Position numbers and translations under genes: made by a program
Notes under the pieces: generated by a model
Database searches by the model: none
What the model saw: the letters and a program-made list of their open reading frames with translations, nothing else
What the model was told of the DNA's origin: nothing
Source: CAYQLK01 sp964426075
GTDB lineage: Bacteria > Patescibacteriota > Microgenomatia > CAYQLK01
DNA: 47,345 nt
Reading direction: 5' to 3'
Assembly (NCBI GenBank): GCA_964426075.1
Contig: CAYROP010000002.1
Span: 1 to 47,345, forward strand
In this document: one piece after another, positions 1 to 7,794 of the stretch
Layout of the letters: every line of letters begins with the position of its first letter
Position numbering within the stretch: position 1 is the first letter of the stretch

Positions 1-2
1 AA

Positions 3-335
3 TCCAAAATCTATTGGCATGCCACAGGATACGGCGAGAACGAACTAAAAAATCCTATGAAATTTGAACATTTTGGTATAGCTCCAATCGAAGCAATATC
101 AGCTGGCTGTAAACCTGTACTATATAAAGGAGGTGGACTTCCTGATATTATTAGTACTCTTAATTTCGACCAAGACTGCTTATTTTCATCAGTTGACGAA
201 CTTACAACAAATACCTTAAAGGTAATAAACAACAAGACAGACTTTGTGCTTGACGAAAAAACAAAAAAAATCTTAATAAACACATACTCTGACAATGCTT
301 TCAAAAAAAATCTTTTTAAAATAATCAATGATTAA
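3..335 (+). CDS. GT4-family glycosyltransferase, C-terminal part (5' end outside window)
   Basis: The frame is open from the window edge, so this is the C-terminal end of a longer protein rather than a gene starting at the ATG at 57. The visible part reads WHATGYGENE, then FEHFGIAPIEAISAG, which is the E-x7-E nucleotide-sugar binding signature of retaining GT-B enzymes of family GT4, followed by KGGGLPDII. Such enzymes move a sugar from a nucleotide donor to a lipid or glycan acceptor at the inner face of the membrane. It overlaps the start of the next gene by 8 bases, and the surrounding genes are also for surface sugar transfer. Acceptor and sugar cannot be read from the sequence. Confidence 0.85.
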   Translation, partial: SKIYWHATGYGENELKNPMKFEHFGIAPIEAISAGCKPVLYKGGGLPDIISTLNFDQDCLFSSVDELTTNTLKVINNKTDFVLDEKTKKILINTYSDNAFKKNLFKIIND

Positions 336-2007
336 AACGATAAAAAACAATTTTCTTATACTTTCAGGATTTTTAGTTGCATTTTTTATCCCGACAATAC
401 TATTTCTAAACAGGTTTTTAATACCTGATAGATCATACGATGCCCTTGTTTATCACTTATTTAATGCTCAAAGAGCATTCCATAACTGGTTTTGGCAATT
501 TTCTCCAGATGAATTCTTTCCTCTTGCCTTAGGTAACTTATCAGCATTTTATGACATGTTACTTTATCCATTTATCTTTGTATTCGGTTATCGACTGGGA
601 ACATTACCTAATTTATTCGCATTTTTCTTTATCACTTTCATTGCGTACAAAATAGTAAATACAATTTATCCAAACGTTTTCAAAATACACAAAATATTAT
701 CAATCGGATTACTAATCAACCTGACAGTCATTAATCAAATACTTCTAGAAGTCGGAACTTACAAAATAGATATTCTCAATACACTATTACCGCTTACTGG
801 GACATATTTTCTTTTAAAGTTTATTTCTGACAAGGGAACAAGTTATAAATATTTCGCAATCTATAACCTAATATTTATGTTTGTTTTTTATGGCAAAATA
901 ACCAATTCAATCATTATTCTGCCAATAATTACTGTAAATTTTTATTTAATTTTTTTCACTTCAAAATTTTCAAAACTTAATTTACTAAAAAAAATAGCGG
1001 TTTTTATTTCATCAGGAATCGTAATCTCATCACTTCTTGCAATACACTCATTACAAAACTACTTACTTAGTCAAGGCAACCCGTTTTTCCCATTATATAG
1101 CGGCTTATTCAAATCACCTTATTTAGAATACGAAAATTTTGCTGATGTTAGGTGGGGAGGAAAAACATTATTTGACAAAATAATTTGGCCGATTTTGTCA
1201 ATATTTCAAAACAACAGACTAGGGGAAATGAATACAATTTTTTATGATTTTAAACTTCAGTTTTTTTGGGTACTAGGAATAATTAGCTTGTTTTTTTCAA
1301 GAAAAAATAAAATTAAAGATTCAGAGAAAGCATTATATTTTCTGTTTTTCTCTTCAATGTTGCTTTGGTCAATTGTGTTTGGCTACAGTAGATATGCAAC
1401 ATATTCAGAAGTTTTAGGCGGAATACTGCTGTTTAAGTTTTTAGATCTAAAATACTCAAAACAAAAAATTTATTTATTTACATTCTCATGTGTAATTTTA
1501 ATTTTAATGATTCAAAACTTAAGAATAGTAAAGTTTAACTTTGGATACGATTGGGCATTTAGACCACCTCTTAAACGCAATCTAGAACTTCACAAAACAC
1601 AAATTCCTTACTTATTTGAAAAACAAATTAAATTACCAATAGATAGTTCTCAAATCGATATTACCCTAAATTGTTTTCTACCAAACAGCGGATTCTACAT
1701 TCTTTCTAATCTAAAAAATAAACCATTAATAAACATCGAAGAATCCTCAAATAATATTTACAAATTCATGGCGAATAATGAAAAATACCGTTCAAAAGTT
1801 CGGGAAAGACTAAACAGTTCAATTAATAAAGAGGAATACAATTTTGCAATCCTACTACCCGACGACCAAGTAGGTAAGATATTAAACACATGTTTCAACA
1901 CACTAAATAAATATCCAAACACAATTGAAAATATTGAATACACCGACTCGATGATGGGATTTACTCATCAAAAAATTATTATCGTAACTGGCAAAATTAA
2001 AATCTAA
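328..2007 (+). CDS. Polytopic membrane protein, GT-C glycosyltransferase-like
   Basis: This 559-residue protein has about ten hydrophobic segments followed by a soluble C-terminal region of about 150 residues. The first outer loop carries DRSYDALVYHL (residues 34-44), an acidic loop resembling that of PMT/ArnT-type GT-C transferases that use polyprenyl-phosphate sugars. The gene overlaps the upstream GT4 gene by 8 bases and converges with the GT2 gene on the other strand, sharing stop-codon bases. I infer that it moves a lipid-linked sugar onto a surface glycan or protein. A flippase or polymerase of similar topology is the alternative. Confidence 0.6.
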   Translation: MIKTIKNNFLILSGFLVAFFIPTILFLNRFLIPDRSYDALVYHLFNAQRAFHNWFWQFSPDEFFPLALGNLSAFYDMLLYPFIFVFGYRLGTLPNLFAFFFITFIAYKIVNTIYPNVFKIHKILSIGLLINLTVINQILLEVGTYKIDILNTLLPLTGTYFLLKFISDKGTSYKYFAIYNLIFMFVFYGKITNSIIILPIITVNFYLIFFTSKFSKLNLLKKIAVFISSGIVISSLLAIHSLQNYLLSQGNPFFPLYSGLFKSPYLEYENFADVRWGGKTLFDKIIWPILSIFQNNRLGEMNTIFYDFKLQFFWVLGIISLFFSRKNKIKDSEKALYFLFFSSMLLWSIVFGYSRYATYSEVLGGILLFKFLDLKYSKQKIYLFTFSCVILILMIQNLRIVKFNFGYDWAFRPPLKRNLELHKTQIPYLFEKQIKLPIDSSQIDITLNCFLPNSGFYILSNLKNKPLINIEESSNNIYKFMANNEKYRSKVRERLNSSINKEEYNFAILLPDDQVGKILNTCFNTLNKYPNTIENIEYTDSMMGFTHQKIIIVTGKIKI

Positions 2008-2699
2008 CTTTTTAGATACCAAAGCGGAAGATGCAAAAATATTTTTAATGCATGCTTCATTGTTACACCTTTTTTAACATCAAAATAAATTGTTGATACA
2101 AGTAATTCTGTAAATGGAATTTTTTTTCTTCCAACTACTGCTGACATTTCTGCCTCTACACCATACCCTTTAGATGTCCAATTTATCTTATTAAACACAT
2201 CAGTCCTGAGTGCAATAAATCCGCACAAAATATCTCGTCTTTTTATATTAAACAAATACCTAATAATTAAACCTGCGACCATATTGCCAGCTTTTCTTAC
2301 TTTTGGAGCATCTGATAATAACATTCGATATCCAAACACAATTGGTGAGACCTCTAAAGCTAGTAAAAAATCCTTAATGTGTTCTGGACTATGTTGTCTA
2401 TCACCATCCATAAAAATAATTGCTCCAGCGTTATTTTTTTTCGCGTATTTAAGTCCTTGTTTCATTGCAACACCCTTGCCAGAATTTTTTGATAAATCAA
2501 TAAGTCTAATTTTTTTGTGTTTTTCTTTTTGACTCAAGATAATATCGCGAGTACGATCCTTCGATCCATCATTTACAAAAACTACTTGCGATACGTTTTT
2601 TATTGTATTTACTTCCTTAAATAAGTCTTTAATAAATCTTCCGACATATTTTTCCTCGTTATACACAGGCACAACAATAAAAACCTTTTTTACAACCAT
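2004..2699 (-). CDS. GT2 family glycosyltransferase (dolichyl-phosphate mannosyltransferase-like)
   Basis: The 231-residue protein has the GT-A fold landmarks PVYNEE (11-16), NDGSKDRT (43-50) and the metal-binding DGD (98-100) followed by RQHSPEH. No C-terminal membrane helices are seen, so it is DPM1/Ppm1-like rather than the long two-TM GtrB type. It likely transfers a sugar from UDP or GDP to polyprenyl phosphate on the cytoplasmic face. It is divergent from a GtrA-family gene 34 bases away, which suggests that GtrA flips or helps move its product. A second GT2/GtrA pair with the same arrangement lies at 4143-5296. Confidence 0.85.
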   Translation of the reverse strand: MVVKKVFIVVPVYNEEKYVGRFIKDLFKEVNTIKNVSQVVFVNDGSKDRTRDIILSQKEKHKKIRLIDLSKNSGKGVAMKQGLKYAKKNNAGAIIFMDGDRQHSPEHIKDFLLALEVSPIVFGYRMLLSDAPKVRKAGNMVAGLIIRYLFNIKRRDILCGFIALRTDVFNKINWTSKGYGVEAEMSAVVGRKKIPFTELLVSTIYFDVKKGVTMKHALKIFLHLPLWYLKS

Positions 2700-2733
2700 A
2701 AAATTTTATCTTGATATTGTATACTCAAACCCG

Positions 2734-3150
2734 ATGCAAAAAAAAGCGATTAAATTATTCCACTTACACAAATCGAAGTTTTTAAAATATATTTTTATTG
2801 GTCTTGCCAGTGTTGGAGTAAATAATATATTTCTTTTTATCCTTGTTAAGATCTATAAATTACCTAGTCTTAACTCAGTAATTATTGCTTGGTTATTAAG
2901 CGTGATATTCAACTATATTGCAACCAATCTTTTTACTTTTCAGACCAAAATGTCAAAAATTCAATTGATTAAGTATTTATTACTACTGTCATTCAATTTG
3001 TTCGTGGTCAAAACAATAACCACTATTTTATTAAACACAAACTTGGACATCTTTTTTATTAATTTACTAGTTACTGGGGTAATAGTCCCTTATACTTACC
3101 TAATTTACAATTACTATATCTTTAAACCCAAGCCAGAGATTATCGATTAA
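2734..3150 (+). CDS. GtrA-family membrane protein
   Basis: The 138-residue protein has four hydrophobic segments and the family hallmarks FLKYIFIGLASVGVNN near the N-terminus and IFNYIATNLFTF after the second helix. GtrA proteins are proposed to flip polyprenyl-phosphate-linked sugars across the membrane. It is transcribed away from the GT2 gene at 2004-2699, its likely functional partner, and its stop abuts the convergent galE stop. No clear Shine-Dalgarno precedes the ATG. Confidence 0.85.
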   Translation: MQKKAIKLFHLHKSKFLKYIFIGLASVGVNNIFLFILVKIYKLPSLNSVIIAWLLSVIFNYIATNLFTFQTKMSKIQLIKYLLLLSFNLFVVKTITTILLNTNLDIFFINLLVTGVIVPYTYLIYNYYIFKPKPEIID

Positions 3151-4146
3151 CTACTTATATCCATCGGGATTTTTTTTAGTCCAATTCCACTGATCAACAA
3201 TCGAATCTCTAACAGTTTTTTTAGGAACCCAGCCAAGCAATGTCTCAGCCTTCTTATTTGAAGCGTACAATACTTCTGGATCCCCAGGTCGAGGTTCAAC
3301 AACACTGTAGTTTAATTTTTTCTCTGCAACATCTTCAGCTAGCTTGAATATCTCCAAGCAACTAGTTGCCTTACCAGTTGATAAATTAATTGGAGTAAAA
3401 CCTTTAATATTTTTTTCCAAAGCTTTTATGTGTCCAAGTGCTAAATCATATATATCAATATAATCTCTTTCCTGTGAACCATCCTCAGTCTTAAAGTTAT
3501 CTCCAAACAACAACACTTTTTCTCTTCTACCAACCAATGTTTGCATAACCAAAGGAAGCAAATTAGTTGATCTTGATGGATCCTCACCTAACTCTCCTGT
3601 AGGATAAGCACCAACCGCATTAAAATATCTCAGAGCCACAGTCGAAACACCTTTACTAACATACTCACTTGCCAATTCTTCCATTTGAAGTTTTGATTGT
3701 CCGTAAGCATTCATAGGATTTTTTGGAGACTCTTCAGTTATTGGCACCTCTCCATTTCCATATACCGCTGCAGTAGATGAAAAAATCAATTGTCTAACAC
3801 CAAACTCTGCCATTAATTCCAAAATGGTTTTTAAGCCTCCAACATTATTATCAAAGTATTTATCAGGCTCTCGATCAGCCTCACCTACAGATTTATAAGA
3901 AGCAAAATGAATAACCCCATCAGGTTTAAATTTTTCAAAAACTGATCTCATACCTTCCTTATCACGAACATCAAGTTTTTCAAAACCAAAATCTTTGCCA
4001 GTTACTTTCTTAACCCTATCCAATGCCTGCATATAACCTCGCTCCAAGGTATCAACCACACAAACTTCATAACCATGATTCAACAACTCCACCAATGTAA
4101 TTGATCCAATATAACCAGCTCCACCAGTTACTAGTATTTTCTTCAT
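3151..4146 (-). CDS. galE: UDP-glucose 4-epimerase
   Basis: This SDR-type enzyme interconverts UDP-glucose and UDP-galactose (or the GlcNAc forms) to supply surface glycan donors. The 331-residue protein has the Rossmann motif GGAGYIG (8-14), SSTAAVYG (123-130) with the catalytic Thr/Ser, and the YxxxK pair Tyr148 and Lys152 in NAYGQSK. Length is normal for GalE. Its ATG overlaps the stop of the upstream GT2 gene as ATGA, and an AGGAG sits 6 bases before the start, so the two are one translation-coupled operon. The hexosamine form cannot be excluded from sequence alone. Confidence 0.92.
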   Translation of the reverse strand: MKKILVTGGAGYIGSITLVELLNHGYEVCVVDTLERGYMQALDRVKKVTGKDFGFEKLDVRDKEGMRSVFEKFKPDGVIHFASYKSVGEADREPDKYFDNNVGGLKTILELMAEFGVRQLIFSSTAAVYGNGEVPITEESPKNPMNAYGQSKLQMEELASEYVSKGVSTVALRYFNAVGAYPTGELGEDPSRSTNLLPLVMQTLVGRREKVLLFGDNFKTEDGSQERDYIDIYDLALGHIKALEKNIKGFTPINLSTGKATSCLEIFKLAEDVAEKKLNYSVVEPRPGDPEVLYASNKKAETLLGWVPKKTVRDSIVDQWNWTKKNPDGYK

Positions 4147-4838
4147 AAATAACTCCTTAGTTTTATTATCTCTTTAAATGATCTTAAAATCACTTTTATA
4201 TTCGCACCAGTCTGAGATCCTTTTTTCCTTGGCAAATGCCTAACAGGTAACTCAAGAATATTATATTTCTTTCTTTTTGCTTTAATAATTATTTCTGCTG
4301 AAACCAATGCACCCTTACTACCAATCGGTTTAATGTTTTGATAAACCTCTCTTTTCATTAACTTAAAAGCACAATTAACATCCCTGACCCAGAACCGATA
4401 AATTATTTTTACACAAAGATTATAGATACTAGAATTTAACTTTCTAACAAAAGGATCGGCTCTTTTTTCTCTATAACCAATTACCATCTGATATCCATTA
4501 GAAGCATTAATGAATTTTTTAATCTGCTTATAGTCGAATTGTCCGTCGCTATCAGCAAAAAAAATCCAGTCTTTTTTCGACGCCCTAAGACCAGTCGCAA
4601 TCGCAGCTCCATAACCCATATTTTTTCTATGTCTTACCAGTCTTATCCGATCGTTTGTTTTACCTAAAGCTCTCACAATTTCTGGGGTATCATCCGTTGA
4701 CCCATCATCCACAACGATCAATTCAAAACTAATATTTTCAGGAATGGCTTTAATTAGAGCATTAACCGACTTGCTGATATTTTCAGACTCGTTATAGGCA
4801 GGAAGAAATACAGACAAAGATCTTATGTTACTTTTCAC
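4143..4838 (-). CDS. GT2 family glycosyltransferase (polyprenyl-phosphate sugar synthase-like)
   Basis: The 231-residue protein shows LPAYNESENI (12-21), DDGSTDDT (44-51) and DSDGQ (96-100), the usual GT-A donor and metal-binding motifs. No C-terminal TM helices are visible. It is first in a two-gene unit with galE (ATGA overlap) and is divergent from the GtrA gene at 4901. It probably loads a hexose on polyprenyl phosphate. It is a diverged paralog in role of the GT2 at 2004-2699. Confidence 0.85.
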   Translation of the reverse strand: MKSNIRSLSVFLPAYNESENISKSVNALIKAIPENISFELIVVDDGSTDDTPEIVRALGKTNDRIRLVRHRKNMGYGAAIATGLRASKKDWIFFADSDGQFDYKQIKKFINASNGYQMVIGYREKRADPFVRKLNSSIYNLCVKIIYRFWVRDVNCAFKLMKREVYQNIKPIGSKGALVSAEIIIKAKRKKYNILELPVRHLPRKKGSQTGANIKVILRSFKEIIKLRSYL

Positions 4839-4900
4839 AAAATAGGTTTTGCATTAAACTAAGTAATTGTATTTAGATTCGAATATTATTTCAATTACAT

Positions 4901-5296
4901 ATGAAGGGGAGAATTAAAAAAATATTCCACGACAACAAAAAAACATTCGGTAAATATTTAATAACAGGTAGCGCCACCTTAGCTGTCAACAATCTTGCCC
5001 TCGCACTTATCCTAGTAACGCTTGATATTGAAGAGCTTTATTCAGTAATTTTATCTGCTGTTATTACAGTTATCTTTGGTTTTATCGTCAACTCTCTTAT
5101 TACATTCAAATCAAAAATGAAGTTATGGAATTTTGTAAAATACACACTTCTTGCTGGGCTTAACATCGTAATTATCAAATTCACTACAGTATTTTTCCTG
5201 TCATTTGGAATTAATGTATTCGTAATCACTATTCTCAACACCACAATAATCGTCCCAATCAACTACCTAGCATTCAAATATATTGTATTCAAGTAA
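4901..5296 (+). CDS. GtrA-family membrane protein
   Basis: The 131-residue protein has four predicted membrane helices with FGKYLITGSATLAVNN near the N-terminus and FGFIVNSLITF after helix two, as in GtrA. It is paired divergently with the GT2 at 4143-4838, matching the arrangement at 2004-3150. A role in moving the lipid-linked sugar across the membrane is inferred from the family. Confidence 0.85.
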   Translation: MKGRIKKIFHDNKKTFGKYLITGSATLAVNNLALALILVTLDIEELYSVILSAVITVIFGFIVNSLITFKSKMKLWNFVKYTLLAGLNIVIIKFTTVFFLSFGINVFVITILNTTIIVPINYLAFKYIVFK

Positions 5297-5301
5297 CACT
5301 A

Positions 5302-5376
5302 TGGAGCGGGGGACGGGATTCGAACCCGCGACCTCGTCCTTGGCAAGGACGCATACTACCACTGTACTACCCCCGC
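5302..5376 (-). tRNA. tRNA-Gly(GCC)
   Basis: Read on the minus strand, the acceptor GCGGGGG pairs with CCCCCGC, the T-loop is TTCGAAT, and the anticodon stem GTCCT/AGGAC holds loop TGCCA with anticodon GCC. The discriminator is U and the CCA end appears to be encoded (5302-5304). A minus-strand promoter lies at 5400-5429. Confidence 0.95.
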
Positions 5377-5399
5377 ATAATCAACTTTTGCGCCCGCCA

Positions 5400-5429
5400 A
5401 TTTTACCCCGCATCACTCATAAGGTGCAA
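5400..5429 (-). promoter_or_regulatory. Promoter for tRNA-Gly
   Basis: On the minus strand TTGCAC (5424-5429) and TAAAAT (5400-5405) are 18 bases apart, about 24 bases before the tRNA. TAAAAT recurs as the -10 box of several tRNA promoters in this window. Confidence 0.6.
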
Positions 5430-5455
5430 GACTTATAAAAAATGTCCTGTAGTAG

Positions 5456-5484
5456 TTGACTAACCAAATATTTATAGCTAAAAT
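5456..5484 (+). promoter_or_regulatory. Promoter for gap
   Basis: TTGACT (5456-5461) and TAAAAT (5479-5484) are 17 bases apart. The predicted leader is about 50 bases and holds short inverted repeats (TGCC/GGCA and AAGG/CCTT) before the SD. It is divergent from the tRNA-Gly promoter. Confidence 0.6.
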
Positions 5485-5540
5485 CCCAAACTGCCAACTA
5501 AGGCAAGAACCTTAACCAAAAGAAAGAAGGTAAATCAAAA

Positions 5541-6608
5541 ATGTCAGAACCCGTAAGGGTAGGCATCAATGGCTTCGGACGCATCGGCAGACTCGCTCTA
5601 CGTATTTTCGAAGCAAAGTACAAAGGCGTTCTCGAGGTCGTTGCCATTAACGACCTTTGGCCACCTGAAGTCCTCGCACACTACTTCGAGTTCGACAGCA
5701 TCTACCGCGCCTATCCCGGCACGGTCAGTGCAAATATCGCAACCGAAGGCGTCCGCGGCACGATCTGTGTCGATGGACGCAACATCGTCGTGTTCAACGA
5801 ACGCAACCCATCGAACATTCCCTGGTCAGAACTAGGTGTGGAAATCGTCATCGAAGCCTCAGGCTTTTTCACTGACGCCAACCTGGCTCGTGGCCACATC
5901 GACGGTGGTGGCGCCAAGAAGGTGCTAATCTCAGCACCAGCCAAGAACGAAGACATCACCGTTGTCCTTGGTGTCAACGATCTTCTGCTCCGCCCAGAAC
6001 ACGCAGTCATCAGCAACGCCAGCTGCACCACCAACGGCCTCAGCCCTCTGGCTCTGGTCTTGGAACAAAGCTTCGGAATCGAAGCAGGGATCCTCACCAC
6101 GATCCACTCCAAGACCGGCACACAAAGCCTGACCGACAGCCCGAAACCGGACTTTGGGGACGGCAGGGACGGTTCGACCAACATGGTACCGGGTGATACC
6201 GGCGCAGCCAAAGCCGTCGAACTCGTCATTCCCAGCCTGAAAGGCAAGTTCAAGGGTATTGCTGTCAGGGTTCCGACCGCAACGGTTTCCCTGATCGACT
6301 TCTCGGTCCTCCTTAACCGGGAAACGACCAACGAAGAAATCCGTGAAGTCATGTTGGCCGCAGCCAATGGACCACTTCAGGGTATCCTCGACGTCACCGA
6401 CAAGAGGCTGGCATCATCGGACTTCATCGGCAACAGCTTCTCCTCGATCTTCAGCTCAGTCAACACTCAAGTCATCGGCCGGCTGGTGAAAATCCTTAGC
6501 TGGTACGACAACGAGTGGGGATATGCCACCAGACTCTGCGATCTTGCCGCTCTGGTAGCTTCCATGCTGGTTGCTTCCATGCTGGAATCAGCCAAGCCGA
6601 ACAACTAG
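5541..6608 (+). CDS. gap: Glyceraldehyde-3-phosphate dehydrogenase, type I
   Basis: The enzyme oxidises glyceraldehyde-3-phosphate to 1,3-bisphosphoglycerate with NAD(P) in glycolysis. The 355-residue protein has the Rossmann GFGRIG (11-16), active-site SCTTN with Cys162, the paired His189 in TTIHS, TGAAKAV, the phosphate-binding Arg in VRVPTATVSL, and C-terminal SWYDNEWGYA. An AGAAGG lies 10 bases before the ATG. The stretch after His189 (SKTGTQ, then a Gly/Asp-rich GDGRDG) differs from the common SYTNDQ and basic loop. Codon use is much more GC- and C-ending than in neighbouring genes, and the gene is a single unit with its own promoter and terminator, which suggests transfer or another expression class. 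Confidence 0.95.
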   Translation: MSEPVRVGINGFGRIGRLALRIFEAKYKGVLEVVAINDLWPPEVLAHYFEFDSIYRAYPGTVSANIATEGVRGTICVDGRNIVVFNERNPSNIPWSELGVEIVIEASGFFTDANLARGHIDGGGAKKVLISAPAKNEDITVVLGVNDLLLRPEHAVISNASCTTNGLSPLALVLEQSFGIEAGILTTIHSKTGTQSLTDSPKPDFGDGRDGSTNMVPGDTGAAKAVELVIPSLKGKFKGIAVRVPTATVSLIDFSVLLNRETTNEEIREVMLAAANGPLQGILDVTDKRLASSDFIGNSFSSIFSSVNTQVIGRLVKILSWYDNEWGYATRLCDLAALVASMLVASMLESAKPNN

Positions 6609-6623
6609 ATCGGCTCAACTCCT

Positions 6624-6673
6624 AAAAAGCAGGGGATACTCATCTAACCAATGAGTGTCCGCCTGCTTTTTTT
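6624..6673 (+). terminator. Intrinsic terminator after gap
   Basis: AAAAAGCAGG and CCTGCTTTTTTT flank an inner ACTCAT/ATGAGT stem, giving a long hairpin followed by seven T. Confidence 0.85.
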
Positions 6674-6741
6674 ATTTTCAACCCATAGCAATATTGACAA
6701 AGACTGTGAATTGTTCGAATATAAAACTATATCTAAACTAA

Positions 6742-7344
6742 ATGGAAAAAGAGTCTACTAGAACAAATGATTTTTCAGCTGTAGGAATACTTATTTCCTT
6801 TTTACTCGCGATTTGTCTACTATATTTTGCTCAATTTTTTATTAAAGATTTAAATAGTCTTTACAATGGCACACAACCAATCAGACCAAATTTTGAGAAA
6901 ATAAAACCTCAAATCCTTGATCGTAGTGGCAATGTCAACTTACCCAACCAAATACCTCAATCAAACGACAAAAACTTCACATACAATGGTGTTAGCTACA
7001 CTACATATACCGAAGCAAACGATGCTTTTGAAAAACAAGAACTTCTGCCTTACCAAAGCCGTAAACTAGTTATTTCCGCTCTTGTTAATATTCCACTCTT
7101 TGTTATTGCAACCGGACTATTTGTCTCATTGGGGCGCAAAAGAAGTTCTTATAGAGTTGTAACAGGGTCGTTTTTTGGCTCAATGTTCTTATCAATTACA
7201 ATTCTTTTAGTCGAACTAGCCTCAATGGTTTATCGTTATAATCAAAAAATCGCAACCTACGGCATTCTTAGTGTTTTAATTTTAGTTTTTGTTGTTACCA
7301 TCGTATTTATTCAAGATAGACACCGCAGACCAAAAGCTAAGTAG
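6742..7344 (+). CDS. Uncharacterised four-helix membrane protein
   Basis: I do not recognise a family for this 200-residue protein. It has one hydrophobic helix near residues 13-33, a polar loop of about 75 residues that includes FTYNGVSYTTYTEA, then three hydrophobic segments (about 110-130, 142-163, 173-190) and a basic tail RHRRPKAK. The loop is probably outside or in the periplasm-like space. It is AT-rich like most genes here, has no visible SD, and sits alone between gap and tRNA-Phe. Confidence 0.7.
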   Translation: MEKESTRTNDFSAVGILISFLLAICLLYFAQFFIKDLNSLYNGTQPIRPNFEKIKPQILDRSGNVNLPNQIPQSNDKNFTYNGVSYTTYTEANDAFEKQELLPYQSRKLVISALVNIPLFVIATGLFVSLGRKRSSYRVVTGSFFGSMFLSITILLVELASMVYRYNQKIATYGILSVLILVFVVTIVFIQDRHRRPKAK

Positions 7345-7363
7345 TCAGCAATAATCACAAACC

Positions 7364-7393
7364 TTGAAGCTTAATCAGATAGTCTGTTAAAAT
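7364..7393 (+). promoter_or_regulatory. Promoter of the tRNA-Phe leader
   Basis: TTGAAG (7364-7369) and TAAAAT (7388-7393) are 18 bases apart. Transcription from here would give a leader of about 120 nt before the tRNA. Confidence 0.55.
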
Positions 7394-7401
7394 CACCTTT
7401 G

Positions 7402-7520
7402 AATTTCAATGAAAAAAATCTCATTGAATTACAAAATCTGGTTTTGAACAAGCTATGCTTGTCAAAACTTTCCTTTTAGGAAAAGGGATACTAAGGAAAA
7501 ATCTTGGTGTCTCCTTTAAC
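7402..7520 (+). promoter_or_regulatory. Multi-hairpin leader upstream of tRNA-Phe
   Basis: Four successive hairpins fill the space between promoter and tRNA: 7402-7430 (TTCAATGA/TCATTGAA), 7441-7468 (GTTTTG and ACAAGC paired with GCTTGT and CAAAAC, loop TAT), 7469-7483 (TTTCCT/AGGAAA) and 7491-7518 (TAAGGA/TCCTTTA with loop containing CTTGGTGT). The last three recur in the same order before tRNA-Val at 19879-19960 with compensatory changes, and the last one recurs before tRNA-Leu at 14861-14889. Function is unknown; 5' maturation, transcription pausing or control of tRNA output are options. Confidence 0.65.
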
Positions 7521-7523
7521 AAA

Positions 7524-7596
7524 GCCGAGGTAGCAAAGTTGGTCAATGCACGCGTCTGAAAAACGCGCCATGTCAGTTCGATTCTGACCCTCGGCA
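7524..7596 (+). tRNA. tRNA-Phe(GAA)
   Basis: Acceptor GCCGAGG pairs with CCTCGGC, the anticodon stem CGCGT/ACGCG holds loop CTGAAAA with anticodon GAA, and the T-arm is GTCAG-TTCGATT-CTGAC. CCA is not encoded. Its 3' end is copied at 7649-7667. Confidence 0.95.
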
Positions 7597-7667
7597 CTTT
7601 AAAAAAAATGGTGAGGGAAGAACGAAAATCGAGTTTACGAGATTTTCCTTCTGACCCTCGGAACTTT
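7582..7667 (+). repeat. Direct repeat of the tRNA-Phe 3' end
   Basis: TTCTGACCCTCGG plus ACTTT at 7582-7600 reappears at 7649-7667 with one mismatch, 67 bases away. The first copy is the T-arm and acceptor end of the tRNA. The second forms the 3' arm of a hairpin. It could be a scar of integration at the tRNA end or a slipped duplication. Confidence 0.75.
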
Positions 7668-7670
7668 TTT
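7613..7670 (+). terminator. Terminator-like hairpin built from a tRNA end copy
   Basis: GAGGGAAG (7613-7620) pairs with CTT (7648-7650) and CCCTC (7655-7659), and the inner stem GAAAATC/GATTTTC (7624-7630/7641-7647) is perfect. Six T follow at 7665-7670. It likely ends the tRNA-Phe transcript. Confidence 0.6.
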
Positions 7671-7719
7671 ACTTGCAAACAATCCCATAGTTTTGATATT
7701 AACTAGATTGTGATAGAAT

Positions 7720-7780
7720 TCCTTTCGGTTTAACGACCATAATTCGCACCATAACAATAAAGGGGACCAACCCGAAAGGA
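7720..7780 (+). promoter_or_regulatory. Inverted repeat that can cover the pyrF SD
   Basis: TCCTTTCGG (7720-7728) is exactly complementary to CCGAAAGGA (7772-7780), which holds the AAAGGA SD-like site of the next gene. Whether the first arm is transcribed depends on the promoter: TTGCAA/TATTAA (about 7674-7703) would include it, while a TAGAAT box at 7714-7719 would not. Confidence 0.4.
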
Positions 7781-7794
7781 CGAGTGGCACACGC

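Noticed and set aside
5711..6367. Long antisense ORF opposite gap
   Set aside because: It is a shadow of the GC-rich codon pattern of gap; it has no family features, RBS or promoter.
7402..7520. T-box riboswitch upstream of tRNA-Phe
   Set aside because: No T-box sequence motif, and it precedes a tRNA, not a synthetase or amino acid gene.
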